Notes: generated by a model from the sequence alone, not told the origin. Positions 8,869 to 18,199 are shown, counted from the stretch's first letter. The stretch is 64,000 bases of DNA from Xanthobacteraceae bacterium (GCA_004297465.1 SCUB01000017.1:62001-126000); one strand, 5' to 3'. A program made the numbers and translations.

Positions 8869-10122
8869 TCAGAACACCTCGCAGCCGGGCAGGCCGCAGG
8901 AGATCAGGCGGTCGGACGGGAAGTTGGTGATGATTTCGCAACCGTCCTTGGTCACGACCACCTCTTCCTCGATGCGCGCCGCGCCGGAGCCGTCCTCGGC
9001 ACCCTTCCACGTTTCCAGCGCGAACACCATGCCCTCGCGCAACGGCGTGTTCTGGCCGCGAAACCGCTTGGAGAAGATCGGGCGCTCCCACAGCGACAGG
9101 CCGACGCCGTGGCCGTACTGCAAGAGGAACGCCTCGGCCTCGTCGCGGTAGCCGAACTCCTGCGCGTCCGGCCACACCTGCGCCACCTCGTCGGGGGTGA
9201 CGCCGGGCCGGATCATGTCGATCGAGGCGCTGATCCACTTCGACGCGGTCTCGTAGGCGTCGATCTGGAACTTGTTGGGCTCGCCGCAGATGAAGGTGCG
9301 GTAGTAGCAGGTGCGGTAGCCGTTGTAGGAGTGCATGATGTCGAGGAAGATCATGTCGCCGGGCTGGATCATGCGGTCGGAGAAGGTGTGCGAATGCGGC
9401 CGGCCGCGCTGGCCCGACACCGAGTTGACGCACTCGACGCGCTCCGAGCCCATGCGGAACAGCCGGTCGTTGGCGATCGCCACCAGCTCGTTCTCGCGCG
9501 TGCCGGGACGGATGGCGCGGGCGATGTCGACATAGGTGGCGTCGACCATGGCGGCCGCGACCTTGAGGAGCTCGATCTCGTCCTGGGTCTTGATCTCGCG
9601 GGCATCCAGCAGCGCCTGCTGGCCGTCGACCACCTCGATGCCCTCGGCCTCCAGCGCGCGGATCATGCCGAGTTCCATGATGTCGATGCCGAGCGGCTCC
9701 TTGTCGATGCCGTAATGCACCAGCGCCTTCTTGATCTGGCGCGCGAACTCGCCCTGCACGTTCATCCACGGCGGGATCGCGCCCTGCATGGTGGTGATCG
9801 GGGCGGCGACGTTGTCGGCGATCCACGGCGAGGAGATGCGCTTGGCGGGCGGCGCCGGGTCCCACAGAAACGGCGAACCCTCGGCCGGGCACAGCGCGTA
9901 GCGCATGAACTTGTCGCGCGCCCACTCGCCGATGTGGGTGGCGGTGAGATAGCGGATGTTGTCGAAGTTGAAGGTCAGCACGGCGCCGAGCCCGGCGTGG
10001 CGGATCGCGGCTTGCGCGCGCGCCAGGCGCTCCTTCGACAGGCGGTGATAATCCACCCCCTGCTCCCAGTCCTTCGCCATCAGGCCCCAGGCGGCGGTGG
10101 AGTGCGGCCGGTTGTACTTCAT
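8869..10122 (-). CDS. M24 (pita-bread fold) Xaa-Pro peptidase-like protein with altered metal site
   Basis: 417 residues: an N-terminal creatinase-like domain (about 1-165) and a C-terminal pita-bread domain. Expected metal ligands visible are Asp261 (FLDIMHSYNGY), His338 (GHGVGL), Glu370 (ALETWKG) and Glu385/386 (RIEEEV). The second Asp of the usual GYxxDxxRTF motif is Cys272 here (GYRTCYYRTF). A normal two-metal aminopeptidase site is therefore doubtful, and a single-metal hydrolase or lyase, as known for some M24 members, is possible. The ATG has GAGG 8 bp upstream. It lies between E2 and CobW in the same direction. Function unknown; peptidase activity is not proven. Confidence 0.8.
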   Translation of the reverse strand: MKYNRPHSTAAWGLMAKDWEQGVDYHRLSKERLARAQAAIRHAGLGAVLTFNFDNIRYLTATHIGEWARDKFMRYALCPAEGSPFLWDPAPPAKRISSPWIADNVAAPITTMQGAIPPWMNVQGEFARQIKKALVHYGIDKEPLGIDIMELGMIRALEAEGIEVVDGQQALLDAREIKTQDEIELLKVAAAMVDATYVDIARAIRPGTRENELVAIANDRLFRMGSERVECVNSVSGQRGRPHSHTFSDRMIQPGDMIFLDIMHSYNGYRTCYYRTFICGEPNKFQIDAYETASKWISASIDMIRPGVTPDEVAQVWPDAQEFGYRDEAEAFLLQYGHGVGLSLWERPIFSKRFRGQNTPLREGMVFALETWKGAEDGSGAARIEEEVVVTKDGCEIITNFPSDRLISCGLPGCEVF

Positions 10123-10181
10123 GTCATGCCTCTTCGGTCACAAATGGGAAATGTCTTGGGTGAAAGCAACCCGCATGGGGC

Positions 10182-11498
10182 TCAGGCGAATTCGCTGTTC
10201 CAGTCGCGCTTCTCGATGATCTCCTTGAGGCGCGACAGGAACGCCGCCGAATAGGCGCCGTCGAACGCGCGGTGATCGAAACTTTGCGCCACCATGCCGA
10301 CCGGCCGCACCGCGATGAAGTCGCCCTGCGGCGTCTCGATCACGGCCGGCCGCTTGCGGATGGCGTCGGTCGAGAGAATGGCGGCCTGCGGCACGTTGAT
10401 GATCGGCGCCGTGAACAGCGTGCCGAACGAGCCGTTGTTGGTGATGGTGTAGGTGCCCCCGCTCATGTCGTCCGGCGTCATGGCGCCGCCGCGCGCCTTC
10501 TCGACCTGCCGGACGATGGCCTTGGCCAGGCCTTCGAGCGTCAGTTCGCCGGCGCGGCGCACCACAGGCACGACCAGCCCCTTGTGCGAGAGATCGACCG
10601 CGATGCCGAGATTGATGTCGCGCGACACCAGGAGCCGGTCGCCGTCGAAGCGCGCGTTGACCTCCGGGAAGTCGCGGATGGCGAGGCACACCGCGCGCGC
10701 GATGAACGGCAGATAGGTCAGCGAGGTGCCGTTCTGCGCCTTGAAGCGATCCTTTTGACGCGCCCGCACCGCATCGACGGCGCCGAAGTCGATGTCGATG
10801 GCCTGGAACACGTGCGGCGCGGTGCGCCAGGATTCCGCGAGCCGCTGCCCGGTGCGCTGGCGGATGGTGTTGATCGGCACCGCGTCGTCGGCCGCCGTCG
10901 CGGTCAGCCGCGCCGGCTCGCCGATGGCGCCGGCGGCGCGGGCGGGCGCGGCCTGCATCGCGGCGCGGACGTCACGCTCGCGGATGCGGGTGTCGCCGCG
11001 CGCGCTCGCTGCCCGGACCACCTGGGACAGATCGATGCCGCTCTGCGCGATCAGGCGCCGCGCCAGCGGCGTCATGCGCACGCCATCGGCGCCACGCGGG
11101 GCGGCGTAGTGGCCGCTCGCGGTGCGCACCTCGTTGAACGGATCGAGCGGCCCGGCCGGCCGCGGCGTGGCGGCCACCGGCGCGGGAGCGGCGGCCTTCG
11201 CGGCCACGGCGGGCGGCGCGGCGGCGGCGGCGATCACGGGCGGCGGCGATGCGGCGGACGAAACGGCCGCGCCGCCGATCACGGCGACCACGGTGCCGAC
11301 CTTGACGACGGTGCCGGCGCCGACCCGGATCTCGGTCAGCTTGCCGGCGGTGATCGCCTGCACCTCGACCGTCACCTTGTCGGTCTCGACCTCGAAGATG
11401 TTGTCGCCCTCGCTGACGTCGTCGCCGACGTTCTTGAACCAGGCCAGAATCTTGCCTTCGGCGACGGTCTCGCCCAGCTGCGGCATTATGACATCCAT
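10182..11498 (-). CDS. E2 component (lipoyl acyltransferase) of a 2-oxoacid dehydrogenase-type complex
   Basis: 438 residues with the classic order: a lipoyl domain with the lipoylated Lys41 in VETDKVTVE, an Ala/Pro-rich linker (about 78-110), a peripheral subunit-binding domain (RMTPLARRLIAQSGIDLS) and the catalytic acyltransferase domain. The active-site motif is DHRAFDG (His409, Asp413), a variant of the usual DHRxxDG. The ATG at 11498 is chosen because MDVIMPQLGETVAEG is the standard E2 start; an open frame continues upstream but is non-coding. It follows E1alpha and E1beta. No E3 gene is nearby, so a lipoamide dehydrogenase from elsewhere must be shared. Confidence 0.9.
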   Translation of the reverse strand: MDVIMPQLGETVAEGKILAWFKNVGDDVSEGDNIFEVETDKVTVEVQAITAGKLTEIRVGAGTVVKVGTVVAVIGGAAVSSAASPPPVIAAAAAPPAVAAKAAAPAPVAATPRPAGPLDPFNEVRTASGHYAAPRGADGVRMTPLARRLIAQSGIDLSQVVRAASARGDTRIRERDVRAAMQAAPARAAGAIGEPARLTATAADDAVPINTIRQRTGQRLAESWRTAPHVFQAIDIDFGAVDAVRARQKDRFKAQNGTSLTYLPFIARAVCLAIRDFPEVNARFDGDRLLVSRDINLGIAVDLSHKGLVVPVVRRAGELTLEGLAKAIVRQVEKARGGAMTPDDMSGGTYTITNNGSFGTLFTAPIINVPQAAILSTDAIRKRPAVIETPQGDFIAVRPVGMVAQSFDHRAFDGAYSAAFLSRLKEIIEKRDWNSEFA

Positions 11499-11566
11499 AT
11501 CCCTCGACTCCCGTCGCTTAATCTTTTTACTTGCGCGGTTTTCCGGCTGCAAAACCGGCCCCCGCG

Positions 11567-12556
11567 CTAGCGCTGCGATCCGTTCATGACGCGCGAGACG
11601 CGCTCCGCGATGCGCGCCGCATTCGGGATCGCCAGATCCTCGAGATGATCGGCCGCCGGCAGCGGAATGTGCGGCGTGGTGATGCGCACGATCGGGCCGT
11701 CGAGATCCCAGAACACCTCGTCGGCGGCGATCGAGGCGATTTCCGCGCCCCAGCCGCACAGCCGCGGATTTTCCTCGACCGTGAACAGCCGCCCGGTCTT
11801 GACCACCGATGTGAGGATCGTCTGGGTGTCGAGCGGCACCAGCGAGCGCACGTCGATCACCTCGCAGTCGATGCCGTGCTGGGCGGCGAGCGCTTCGGCC
11901 GCCTCCAGCGCGCGCGGCACCATCATCGCCAGCGCCAGGATGGTGGCGTCCTTGCCCGGCCGCAGGATCTTCGCCGTGCCCAGGCTGTCGACGATCTCGC
12001 CGTCGGGAACCTCGCCCTTCATCGCGTACAGCGACTTGTGCTCGTGGAAGATCACCGGGTTGTCGTCGCGCACCGCCGCCGCCATCAGGCCGACGACATC
12101 GAGCGGCGACGACGGCGCCACCACCTTGAGACCCGGAATCATCATGGTCCAGTTCTCGATCGACTGCGAATGCTGCGCGCCGAAGCGCGCCCCGCCGCCG
12201 TTGCCGGTGCGCACCACCAGCGGGCAGCCGAGCTGGCCGTTGGTCATGTAGCGCAGCTTGGGGAACTCGTTGGCGATGTAGTCGAAGCACACCGCCGCGA
12301 AGTCCGCGAACATGATCTCGGCGATCGGCCGCAAGCCGGTCATGGCCGCGCCCATCGCAGCACCAAGGATCGCCTGCTCGGAAATCGGCGTGTCGCGCAC
12401 GCGCAACGGACCGAACCTCTCGTACAGCCCGACGGTCGCCTTGAACACGCCGCCGGCCTTGGCGACATCCTCGCCGAGGAACACGACACGTTCGTCGCGC
12501 TCCATCTCCTGGGCAATGCCGCGTGCAACGGCGTCGCGATAGGTCAGTTCCGCCAT
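11567..12556 (-). CDS. E1 beta subunit of a 2-oxoacid dehydrogenase-type complex (acetoin/pyruvate dehydrogenase-like)
   Basis: 329 residues, normal for PdhB/AcoB proteins. Family features include the start LTYRDAVARGIAQEM, FLGEDVAKAGGVF, RVRDTPISEQAILGAAMGAA (the TPP-facing Glu region) and the C-terminal transketolase domain with VIDVRSLVPLDTQTI and TVEEN. It pairs with the E1alpha gene, whose stop overlaps its first 13 bases. The complex decarboxylates or cleaves a dicarbonyl compound and transfers the acyl group to CoA through E2. The substrate cannot be read from the sequence. Confidence 0.9.
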   Translation of the reverse strand: MAELTYRDAVARGIAQEMERDERVVFLGEDVAKAGGVFKATVGLYERFGPLRVRDTPISEQAILGAAMGAAMTGLRPIAEIMFADFAAVCFDYIANEFPKLRYMTNGQLGCPLVVRTGNGGGARFGAQHSQSIENWTMMIPGLKVVAPSSPLDVVGLMAAAVRDDNPVIFHEHKSLYAMKGEVPDGEIVDSLGTAKILRPGKDATILALAMMVPRALEAAEALAAQHGIDCEVIDVRSLVPLDTQTILTSVVKTGRLFTVEENPRLCGWGAEIASIAADEVFWDLDGPIVRITTPHIPLPAADHLEDLAIPNAARIAERVSRVMNGSQR

Positions 12557-13542
12557 GCCCAGCCTCCATCAGCATAAACGTCGGTCGTCAAAAGTTCCAC
12601 GGGCGGCATCGGGGCCGCCTTGCAGGCCTCCGTCGCCAGGTCCAGCTTGCGCCTGGATTCCTGCTCGATGGCGGCAATGGCCGCCTCGGCGATGCCGAAT
12701 TCCGCAAGCCGCGCGCGATAAATCTTCACCGGATCGCGCTTGAGCCACTCCTCCAGCTCGCCCGCCGGGCGGTACTTGGCCGGATCGGCGCGCGAGTGGC
12801 CGGAATGGCGGTAGGTCAGGCATTCAACCAGCGAGGGTCCTTCGCCGGCGCGCGCGCGCGTAAACGCCGCCTGCATGGTGCGGTAGACCACGTCGGCATC
12901 GTTGCCGTCGATGACGATGCGGTCGAGGCCGTAGGCGGCGGCGCGGTCGCCGGCCGGATGCGGCACCGCCGTCACCTCGCTGATCGGCGTGTATTCCATG
13001 TAGAGGTTGTTCTCGCACACGAAGATGACCGGCAGCTTCCAGATCACCGCGAAGTTCAGCGCCTCGTGGAACGCCCCGATATTGGTGGTGCCGTCGCCGA
13101 AGAAGCAGACCGAGACATCCGTCTTGCCGAGATACTGCGCGCGCCAGGCGGCGCCGCAGGCGATCGGCAGGTGCGCCCCGATGATGGCATAGGAGCCCAT
13201 CACGCCGTGCTCGATCGAGGTCAGGTGCATCGAGCCGCCCTTGCCGCGCATCAGGCCGTTATCGCGCTGCATCAGCTCGCCGAGCACCTTCTCCATCGGC
13301 ACGCCGCGCGCCAGCGTATGGGCGTGGCCGCGATAGGTGCAGAACGACAGGTCGCCCGGCTGCATCGCCGAGGCGACCCCGGCGGCGATCGCCTCCTGCC
13401 CCAGCGACAGATGGCTGGTGCCCTTGACCAGGTTCTGCAGGAACAGGTCGTAGGCCCGCTTCTCGCAGTCCCGGATCTCAACCTGCAGACGGTACATCTC
13501 AAGCCGCTTGTCGGCTCCGATATCGTCGTTCTTGCCTTTCAA
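12544..13542 (-). CDS. E1 alpha subunit of a 2-oxoacid dehydrogenase-type complex (acetoin/pyruvate dehydrogenase-like)
   Basis: 332 residues. The thiamine-diphosphate motif begins GDGTTN (149-154) and ends with ENN (177-179), spaced as in the family. GTSHLSLGQEA and RGHAHTLARG match AcoA/PdhA proteins. The start is TTG at 13542: it overlaps the stop of livF as TTGA and has a strong GGGAGGGAA ribosome site 6-8 bp before it, while the first in-frame ATG is 15 codons inside. This overlap ties the enzyme complex to the Liv-type importer in one transcript, suggesting the imported compound or its product is the substrate. Confidence 0.9.
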   Translation of the reverse strand: MKGKNDDIGADKRLEMYRLQVEIRDCEKRAYDLFLQNLVKGTSHLSLGQEAIAAGVASAMQPGDLSFCTYRGHAHTLARGVPMEKVLGELMQRDNGLMRGKGGSMHLTSIEHGVMGSYAIIGAHLPIACGAAWRAQYLGKTDVSVCFFGDGTTNIGAFHEALNFAVIWKLPVIFVCENNLYMEYTPISEVTAVPHPAGDRAAAYGLDRIVIDGNDADVVYRTMQAAFTRARAGEGPSLVECLTYRHSGHSRADPAKYRPAGELEEWLKRDPVKIYRARLAEFGIAEAAIAAIEQESRRKLDLATEACKAAPMPPVELLTTDVYADGGWAWRN

Positions 13543-14273
13543 TGGTGTTCCCTCCCGGCATTCGCGCCCTGTCCGGATGCGCCGAAATAGACGGCCATCT
13601 TTTCCGGATCGGCGGCAAGGTCTGCGGATCGTCCGTCATGGATGACCCGTCCACGGTCGAGGACAATCGTGCGCGGCGCGAAATTGAGCGCGAGGTTCAC
13701 GTATTGCTCGACAAAGATGATTGCAAATTTCCCGGTGTCGCGCAAAAGCTCGAACACCTCGAACAGCTTCTCGACGATGACCGGCGCAAGGCCTTCCATC
13801 GGCTCGTCCAGCAGCAGCAGCCGCGGATTGCCCATCAGCGCCCGGCCAATGCTGAGCATCTGCTGCTCGCCGCCGGAAATCTCTTGCCCGCCGTTACGCC
13901 GCCGTTGCGCCAGGTTGGGAAACAGCTCGTAAACGCCATCAAGGTCCCACTGCCCCGGCTGGGCCGCGATCATAAGGTTTTCCTCGACCGTGAGCGAGGG
14001 GAAGATGTCGCGCGTCTGGGGCACGTAGCCGATGCCGCCGCGGGCGCGATGATAGCTGGCGAGAGCGCCGATGTCGCGGTCGTTGAAGGTGATGCCGCCG
14101 CCGTGCAGGCGGGTATGCCCGGCGATGGTCTTCATCAGGCTCGACTTGCCGACGCCGTTGCGCCCCAGCACGGCCAGCACGTCGCCCTGCTCGATCGAGA
14201 ACGAGACGTCCTCGACGATCACGGTGGGGCCGAAACCGGCGGTGACCCGGTCAAGCCGCAGCAGGGAGGCCAT
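13539..14273 (-). CDS. livF: Liv-type ABC transporter ATP-binding protein (LivF-like)
   Basis: 244 residues. The Walker A motif is GRNGVGKSS, the signature ISGGEQQMLSIGRAL and the Walker B motif LLLLDEPMEGLAP; the MEGLAP form is typical of LivF. The ATG at 14273 is preferred because [15 protein letters not shown] is the normal start; an upstream open stretch is inside livG. It overlaps livG by 23 bp and the E1alpha start by 4 bp. It powers import together with the preceding LivG, LivM and LivH. Confidence 0.9.
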   Translation of the reverse strand: MASLLRLDRVTAGFGPTVIVEDVSFSIEQGDVLAVLGRNGVGKSSLMKTIAGHTRLHGGGITFNDRDIGALASYHRARGGIGYVPQTRDIFPSLTVEENLMIAAQPGQWDLDGVYELFPNLAQRRRNGGQEISGGEQQMLSIGRALMGNPRLLLLDEPMEGLAPVIVEKLFEVFELLRDTGKFAIIFVEQYVNLALNFAPRTIVLDRGRVIHDGRSADLAADPEKMAVYFGASGQGANAGREHH

Positions 14274-15024
14274 GCTTGCTATCTCCAAGATAAACCTCGC
14301 GCACGCGTGGGTCGGCCGCGATGTCCCGGGGCGCCCCTTCGACGAGAATGGATCCCTGAACAAGAACTGAAATCTGCTGGGCGAAGCGGAACACCAGGTC
14401 CATGTCATGATCGATCAGCAGCACCGCGATCTCCTTGGGGAGTGTCGCGATGATGTCGAGGATGACATGACTTTCCGCGGTCGGAATGCCGGCGGCGGGC
14501 TCGTCGAGCAGCAGGATCTTCGGCCGCAGCGCCAGCGCGATGGCGATCTCCAGCAGGCGCTGCCGGCCATAGGGCAGAAACTGAGCCTGCGTGTTCGCCA
14601 CGTCGCCAAGGCCGACGCGATGCACCAGCTCGTCGACGCGCGCAACCTGCGCGCCATGGTGGAACGCCGAACGAAACAGCCGGCTGGCAATGCCCTCGCA
14701 TTCCGCCACCGCGAGGAAAACGTTCTCGCGCACGGTGAGCTTGGGAAACAGCGAGGTGATCTGGAAGGTGCGGCCGATACCCATGCGGATGCGCCGCGCC
14801 TCGCCCACTTCCGTGATGTCATGGCCGTTGAGCAGCACGCTGCCGGAAGACGGATGCAGGCGGCCGGTGAGCAGGTTGACGAAGGTGGTCTTGCCGGCGC
14901 CGTTGGGACCGATCAGCGCGCGGCGCTCGCCGGGCCGCAGCGTGAACGTCACGTCGTTGATGATGGGCACCGACCCGAACGACATGTTGAGGCTCTGCGT
15001 CTCCAGCGTCGCGGTGCCGGTCAT
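14251..15024 (-). CDS. livG: Liv-type ABC transporter ATP-binding protein (LivG-like)
   Basis: 257 residues. The Walker A motif is GPNGAGKTT, the signature [15 protein letters not shown] (the LPYG form common in LivG) and the Walker B motif [12 protein letters not shown], with switch His in [10 protein letters not shown]. The C-terminal REVYLGD is typical of LivG. The ATG overlaps the livM stop codon as ATGA. A longer open frame upstream reads through livM out of frame and is not coding. Confidence 0.9.
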   Translation of the reverse strand: MTGTATLETQSLNMSFGSVPIINDVTFTLRPGERRALIGPNGAGKTTFVNLLTGRLHPSSGSVLLNGHDITEVGEARRIRMGIGRTFQITSLFPKLTVRENVFLAVAECEGIASRLFRSAFHHGAQVARVDELVHRVGLGDVANTQAQFLPYGRQRLLEIAIALALRPKILLLDEPAAGIPTAESHVILDIIATLPKEIAVLLIDHDMDLVFRFAQQISVLVQGSILVEGAPRDIAADPRVREVYLGDSKHGLPAAA

Positions 15025-16013
15025 GACAGCCTCCGCTTGATGGCGGCCATGGCGCGCTCGGCGATGCCGAGCATGCCTCCCGGCGCCAGCATCACCATGG
15101 CGATGAGGATGATGCCCTGGCCGAGGAACCAGTTGGCGGGATCCTGCTTGGCCAGCAGGTCCTGCGCGAACATGAAGGCGGGAACGCCCACGAACGCGCC
15201 GTAAAGACGGCCCGAACCGCCGAGGATGAGCATGATCAGGATGTTGCCCGACAATTCGAAGCTGAGCGAATGGAGCGCCACGAACTGCGTGGTCTGGGCC
15301 TGCAGCGCGCCGGCAAGGCCGGCCAGCGCCGCCGAGATGACATAGGCGACGACGCGGCGCTGCAGGATCGGGCAGCCGATTGCCACCATGCGCGCGTCGT
15401 TCTCGCGGATGCCGCGCAACGACCAGCCGAACGGTGAGTTGATGAGGATGCGCACGAAGGTGAACACCAGGAACAGCGCCACCAGGCTGTAGAAGAACGC
15501 CGTCTTGCCGCGGAAGTCGAAGGCGAACAGGCCCAGCACCGGTGTGAACGACACGCCCTGCAAGCCGTCCTCGCCGCCGGTGAGGCCGGTCGCCTTGTTG
15601 GCGATCTCGTAAAGCAGGAAGGCTGCCGCCATGGTCAGCATCAGGAGCGTCAGGCCCTTGGTCCGGAGCATCGCGGCGCCGAAGACGAGCCCGGTCAGCG
15701 CCGCCACGACCATGGCGGCGAGCGCCGTGACAATCGGATCGGTCACGCCATGCACCGAGAGGATACCCGCCGTGTACGCGCCCATGCCGAACAGCCCGGC
15801 GTGGCCGAGCGTGACGATGCCGGCATAGCCCACCAGCAAATCGAGCGAGAGCGCGAACAGGATCATGACGAATACCTGCATCGCCAGCGGCTCGTAACCG
15901 GGCAGCACCAGCGGCAGCCCGGCCACCACGAACCATGGCACGAGCTGCAGCAGCCGGGCGAGCCCGGAAGGCGCGGCGATAACCGCAACGGGGGGAGCGG
16001 GAATGGTGGTCAT
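15021..16013 (-). CDS. livM: Liv-type ABC transporter permease (LivM-like)
   Basis: 330 residues, strongly hydrophobic with about nine membrane segments. Family features include [24 protein letters not shown] near residues 55-80 and GREN-type loop [14 protein letters not shown], the conserved cytoplasmic coupling region. It forms the inner-membrane channel with LivH. It is followed by livG with a 4-bp overlap and preceded by livH with a 9-bp gap. Confidence 0.9.
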   Translation of the reverse strand: MTTIPAPPVAVIAAPSGLARLLQLVPWFVVAGLPLVLPGYEPLAMQVFVMILFALSLDLLVGYAGIVTLGHAGLFGMGAYTAGILSVHGVTDPIVTALAAMVVAALTGLVFGAAMLRTKGLTLLMLTMAAAFLLYEIANKATGLTGGEDGLQGVSFTPVLGLFAFDFRGKTAFFYSLVALFLVFTFVRILINSPFGWSLRGIRENDARMVAIGCPILQRRVVAYVISAALAGLAGALQAQTTQFVALHSLSFELSGNILIMLILGGSGRLYGAFVGVPAFMFAQDLLAKQDPANWFLGQGIILIAMVMLAPGGMLGIAERAMAAIKRRLS

Positions 16014-16022
16014 GTCACGAAC

Positions 16023-16883
16023 TCAACGCCGCTCGATGATGCCGTTTGGTCGCCAGAGCAGGACGAGAAACACAAAGGCGAAAATGAAAATGGAGCCGGC
16101 TTCCGGCAGGAAGTAGCGGCACAGGGTGTCCGCCAGGCCGATGACGAGCGCGGCGACGAATGGTCCCTTGATGTCGCCCAGCCCGCCGACCGCGACCACG
16201 ATCAGGAAGTAGACGATGTATTGCAGCGGGTAGGCCGGCGCGATGGCCAGCACGTCGGCGCCAAGACCGCCGCCGAGCGCGGCAAGGCCGGTACCCAGAC
16301 CGAATGCCAGTGAGAACAGCCGGCTGGTGTTGATGCCAATCGACTGCGCCATGGCGCGGTTGTCCACGGCGGCGCGGATGCGCGCGCCGAACAGCGTGCG
16401 GTCGAACATGAACCACAGCCCCGCGATCACCGCCGTACCAAAGCCGACCAATGCCAGCCGGTAGGCCGGCAGGGTGATGCCGGCAATGCTCACCTGCCCC
16501 TTCAGGTACTCCGGCAACTGCATCGGCTGGGCCAGCGGCCCCCACACGATTCGGACGATGGCGACCGAAACCAGCACCAGGCCGATCGAGAACAGCACCT
16601 GGTCAAGCTCGGAGCGTCCGTAAAGATGCCGGTACAGGGTGCGCTCCAGCACGAAGCCGAGCATGGCCACCAGCACGCAGCCGATCGCCAGCGCCGGCAG
16701 GAACGGCACGCCGAGCCGGTTCATCATCATCACCGTGACGTAACCGCCGAGCATGGCGAACACGCCGTGCGCAAGGTTGACGAAACCCATCAGCCCCATC
16801 GTCACCGACAGTCCGACGGAGATGAGATACAGAATCATCCCGTAGGCGACGGCAAAAAACAGAATGGTGATGATGGTCGTCAC
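16023..16883 (-). CDS. livH: Liv-type ABC transporter permease (LivH-like)
   Basis: 286 residues, hydrophobic throughout. Hallmarks are SVGLSVTMGLMGFVNLAHG at the start, RAAVDNRAMAQSIGINTSRLF in the middle coupling loop, and VAVGGLGDIKGPFVAAL near the end. The start codon is GTG at 16883, with no strong ribosome site; internal ATG codons would remove the first membrane segment. It lies 40 bp downstream of the binding-protein gene. Confidence 0.87.
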   Translation of the reverse strand: MTTIITILFFAVAYGMILYLISVGLSVTMGLMGFVNLAHGVFAMLGGYVTVMMMNRLGVPFLPALAIGCVLVAMLGFVLERTLYRHLYGRSELDQVLFSIGLVLVSVAIVRIVWGPLAQPMQLPEYLKGQVSIAGITLPAYRLALVGFGTAVIAGLWFMFDRTLFGARIRAAVDNRAMAQSIGINTSRLFSLAFGLGTGLAALGGGLGADVLAIAPAYPLQYIVYFLIVVAVGGLGDIKGPFVAALVIGLADTLCRYFLPEAGSIFIFAFVFLVLLWRPNGIIERR

Positions 16884-16923
16884 GACGATTGCGCCCAGCG
16901 TGTCCGGTTACCGATGTTGCCGC

Positions 16924-18138
16924 TTACTTCTTGTTGAAGATCTTCCACGGGTCGCCGGTCTGCTCGATGGTCGCGAACTCGATGTTCGCCAGCCGGCCAT
17001 CCTTCTCCTCGACACGGCGCAGGTAGAGATGCTGCACGATGTCGCCGGCCTGATCGATCCGGACCGGACCGCGCGGGCTGACCGGATTGGACCAGCTGCG
17101 CAGGAACGCCATGGTGGCCTCGGGGTCGATCTTGCCCTTCTGCGCCTTGATGGTGTCGAAGATGGCGCGCATGCCGTCCCAGCCCGCGACGGCGAAATAG
17201 GTCGGCACCTGGTCGGCGCCGTATTCCTTCTTCCACGCCGCGACGAATTCGGCGTTGGCCGGACGCACGCCGGCCGGCGAATACTGCAGCATGGTCACCA
17301 CGCCGAGCGCGCTCTTGCCCATGTTGGGCAGCTCGTCATCGGAGGTGATGTCGCCGGGGCCGATCAGCTTGATCTTGGACTTGGTGATGCCGACGTCGTC
17401 GAACGCCTTCATGAACGCCGTGGCCTGCGGACCGCCGGGATTGAAGACATAGACGACGTCCGGATTGACGTCCTTGATCTTCTGGAAATACGGCAGGTAG
17501 TCGGTGGTCTTGAGCGGAATGCGCACCGCGCCGGTGATGGCGCCGCCGCCTTCGGTGAAGCCCTTGGTGAAGGCCGCCTCGCCGTCATGCCCGGGGCCGA
17601 AATCGCTGACCACCGTGTAGGCGTTCTTCCAGCCCTGCTTCGCCGCCCACTGGCCGAGCGGATAGCTGGTCTGCCACAGCGTCCAGCCGGTACGCACCAC
17701 ATAGGGCGACTGCAGCGTCACCGCGCTGCCGCCCGCGGTCATGGTGATGAACGGAACCTTGGCTTCCTTGGTGAGGCCCGCGATCGCCATCGCGTTCGGC
17801 GTCCACTGACCGCCGGTCAGGATCTGCACGCCGTCGCGCAGGATCAGTTCCTGGGCGAGACGCTTGGCGAGGTCGGGGTTGACGCCGGTGTCGTCGCGCT
17901 TGATCAGCTCGACCTTGACGCCCGGCGGCAGCTCCTTCTCGTGCATCTTGACGAACAGGTTGACGGCGCGGTCGATCTGCTCGCCGAGCGCGGCATCGCG
18001 TCCCGAATAGGTCAGGATCATGCCGATCTTCACGGTCTGGGCGCTGGCTGGCAGCGCGGCCACGAACGGGACCGCCATGGTGGCGGCGAGCACCAAGCCA
18101 ACGCGCATAAGCCGGGCAAGGGTTCCTGCTGAAGACAT
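16924..18138 (-). CDS. Periplasmic substrate-binding protein of a Liv-type ABC importer
   Basis: 404 residues. A Sec signal peptide covers about residues 1-33 (RVGLVLAATMAVPFVAALPASAQ). The type-I binding-protein fold starts with VKIGMILTYSGRDAALGEQIDRA. GGQWTPNAMAIAGLTKEAKVP and FGPGHDGEAAFTKGF fit amide/branched-chain-amino-acid/aromatic acid binders. GGGAGGAAT precedes the ATG. It begins the transporter part of the island, after a GC-rich hairpin. Given the neighbours, an aromatic or ring-derived acid is a more likely ligand than an amino acid, which is inference. Confidence 0.9.
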   Translation of the reverse strand: MSSAGTLARLMRVGLVLAATMAVPFVAALPASAQTVKIGMILTYSGRDAALGEQIDRAVNLFVKMHEKELPPGVKVELIKRDDTGVNPDLAKRLAQELILRDGVQILTGGQWTPNAMAIAGLTKEAKVPFITMTAGGSAVTLQSPYVVRTGWTLWQTSYPLGQWAAKQGWKNAYTVVSDFGPGHDGEAAFTKGFTEGGGAITGAVRIPLKTTDYLPYFQKIKDVNPDVVYVFNPGGPQATAFMKAFDDVGITKSKIKLIGPGDITSDDELPNMGKSALGVVTMLQYSPAGVRPANAEFVAAWKKEYGADQVPTYFAVAGWDGMRAIFDTIKAQKGKIDPEATMAFLRSWSNPVSPRGPVRIDQAGDIVQHLYLRRVEEKDGRLANIEFATIEQTGDPWKIFNKK

Positions 18139-18199
18139 CGATCATTCCTCCCTGAAGTGTCGTCTATTCGATTGGGGCGGCGGCCGGTGGGAAATGAAC

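Noticed and set aside
8869-10122. DddP-type DMSP lyase
   Set aside because: It is an M24-fold enzyme of similar length, but I could not find the extra Asp ligands I associate with DddP, and the metal site has a Cys instead. The context is not that of DMSP genes.
11536-11557. CGGTTTT/AAAACCG inverted repeat between E1beta and E2 as a terminator
   Set aside because: The stem is only 7 bp with weak A-T pairs and no U tract after it. The genes clearly form one complex, so termination here is unlikely.
10182-12575. Apparent 797-residue E2 protein with a long N-terminal extension
   Set aside because: The extension is an out-of-frame reading of the E1beta gene. The standard E2 start is at 11498.
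14251-15936. Apparent 561-residue fusion ending in LivG
   Set aside because: The first 300 residues are an out-of-frame reading of livM. The true livG starts at 15024 in an ATGA overlap.
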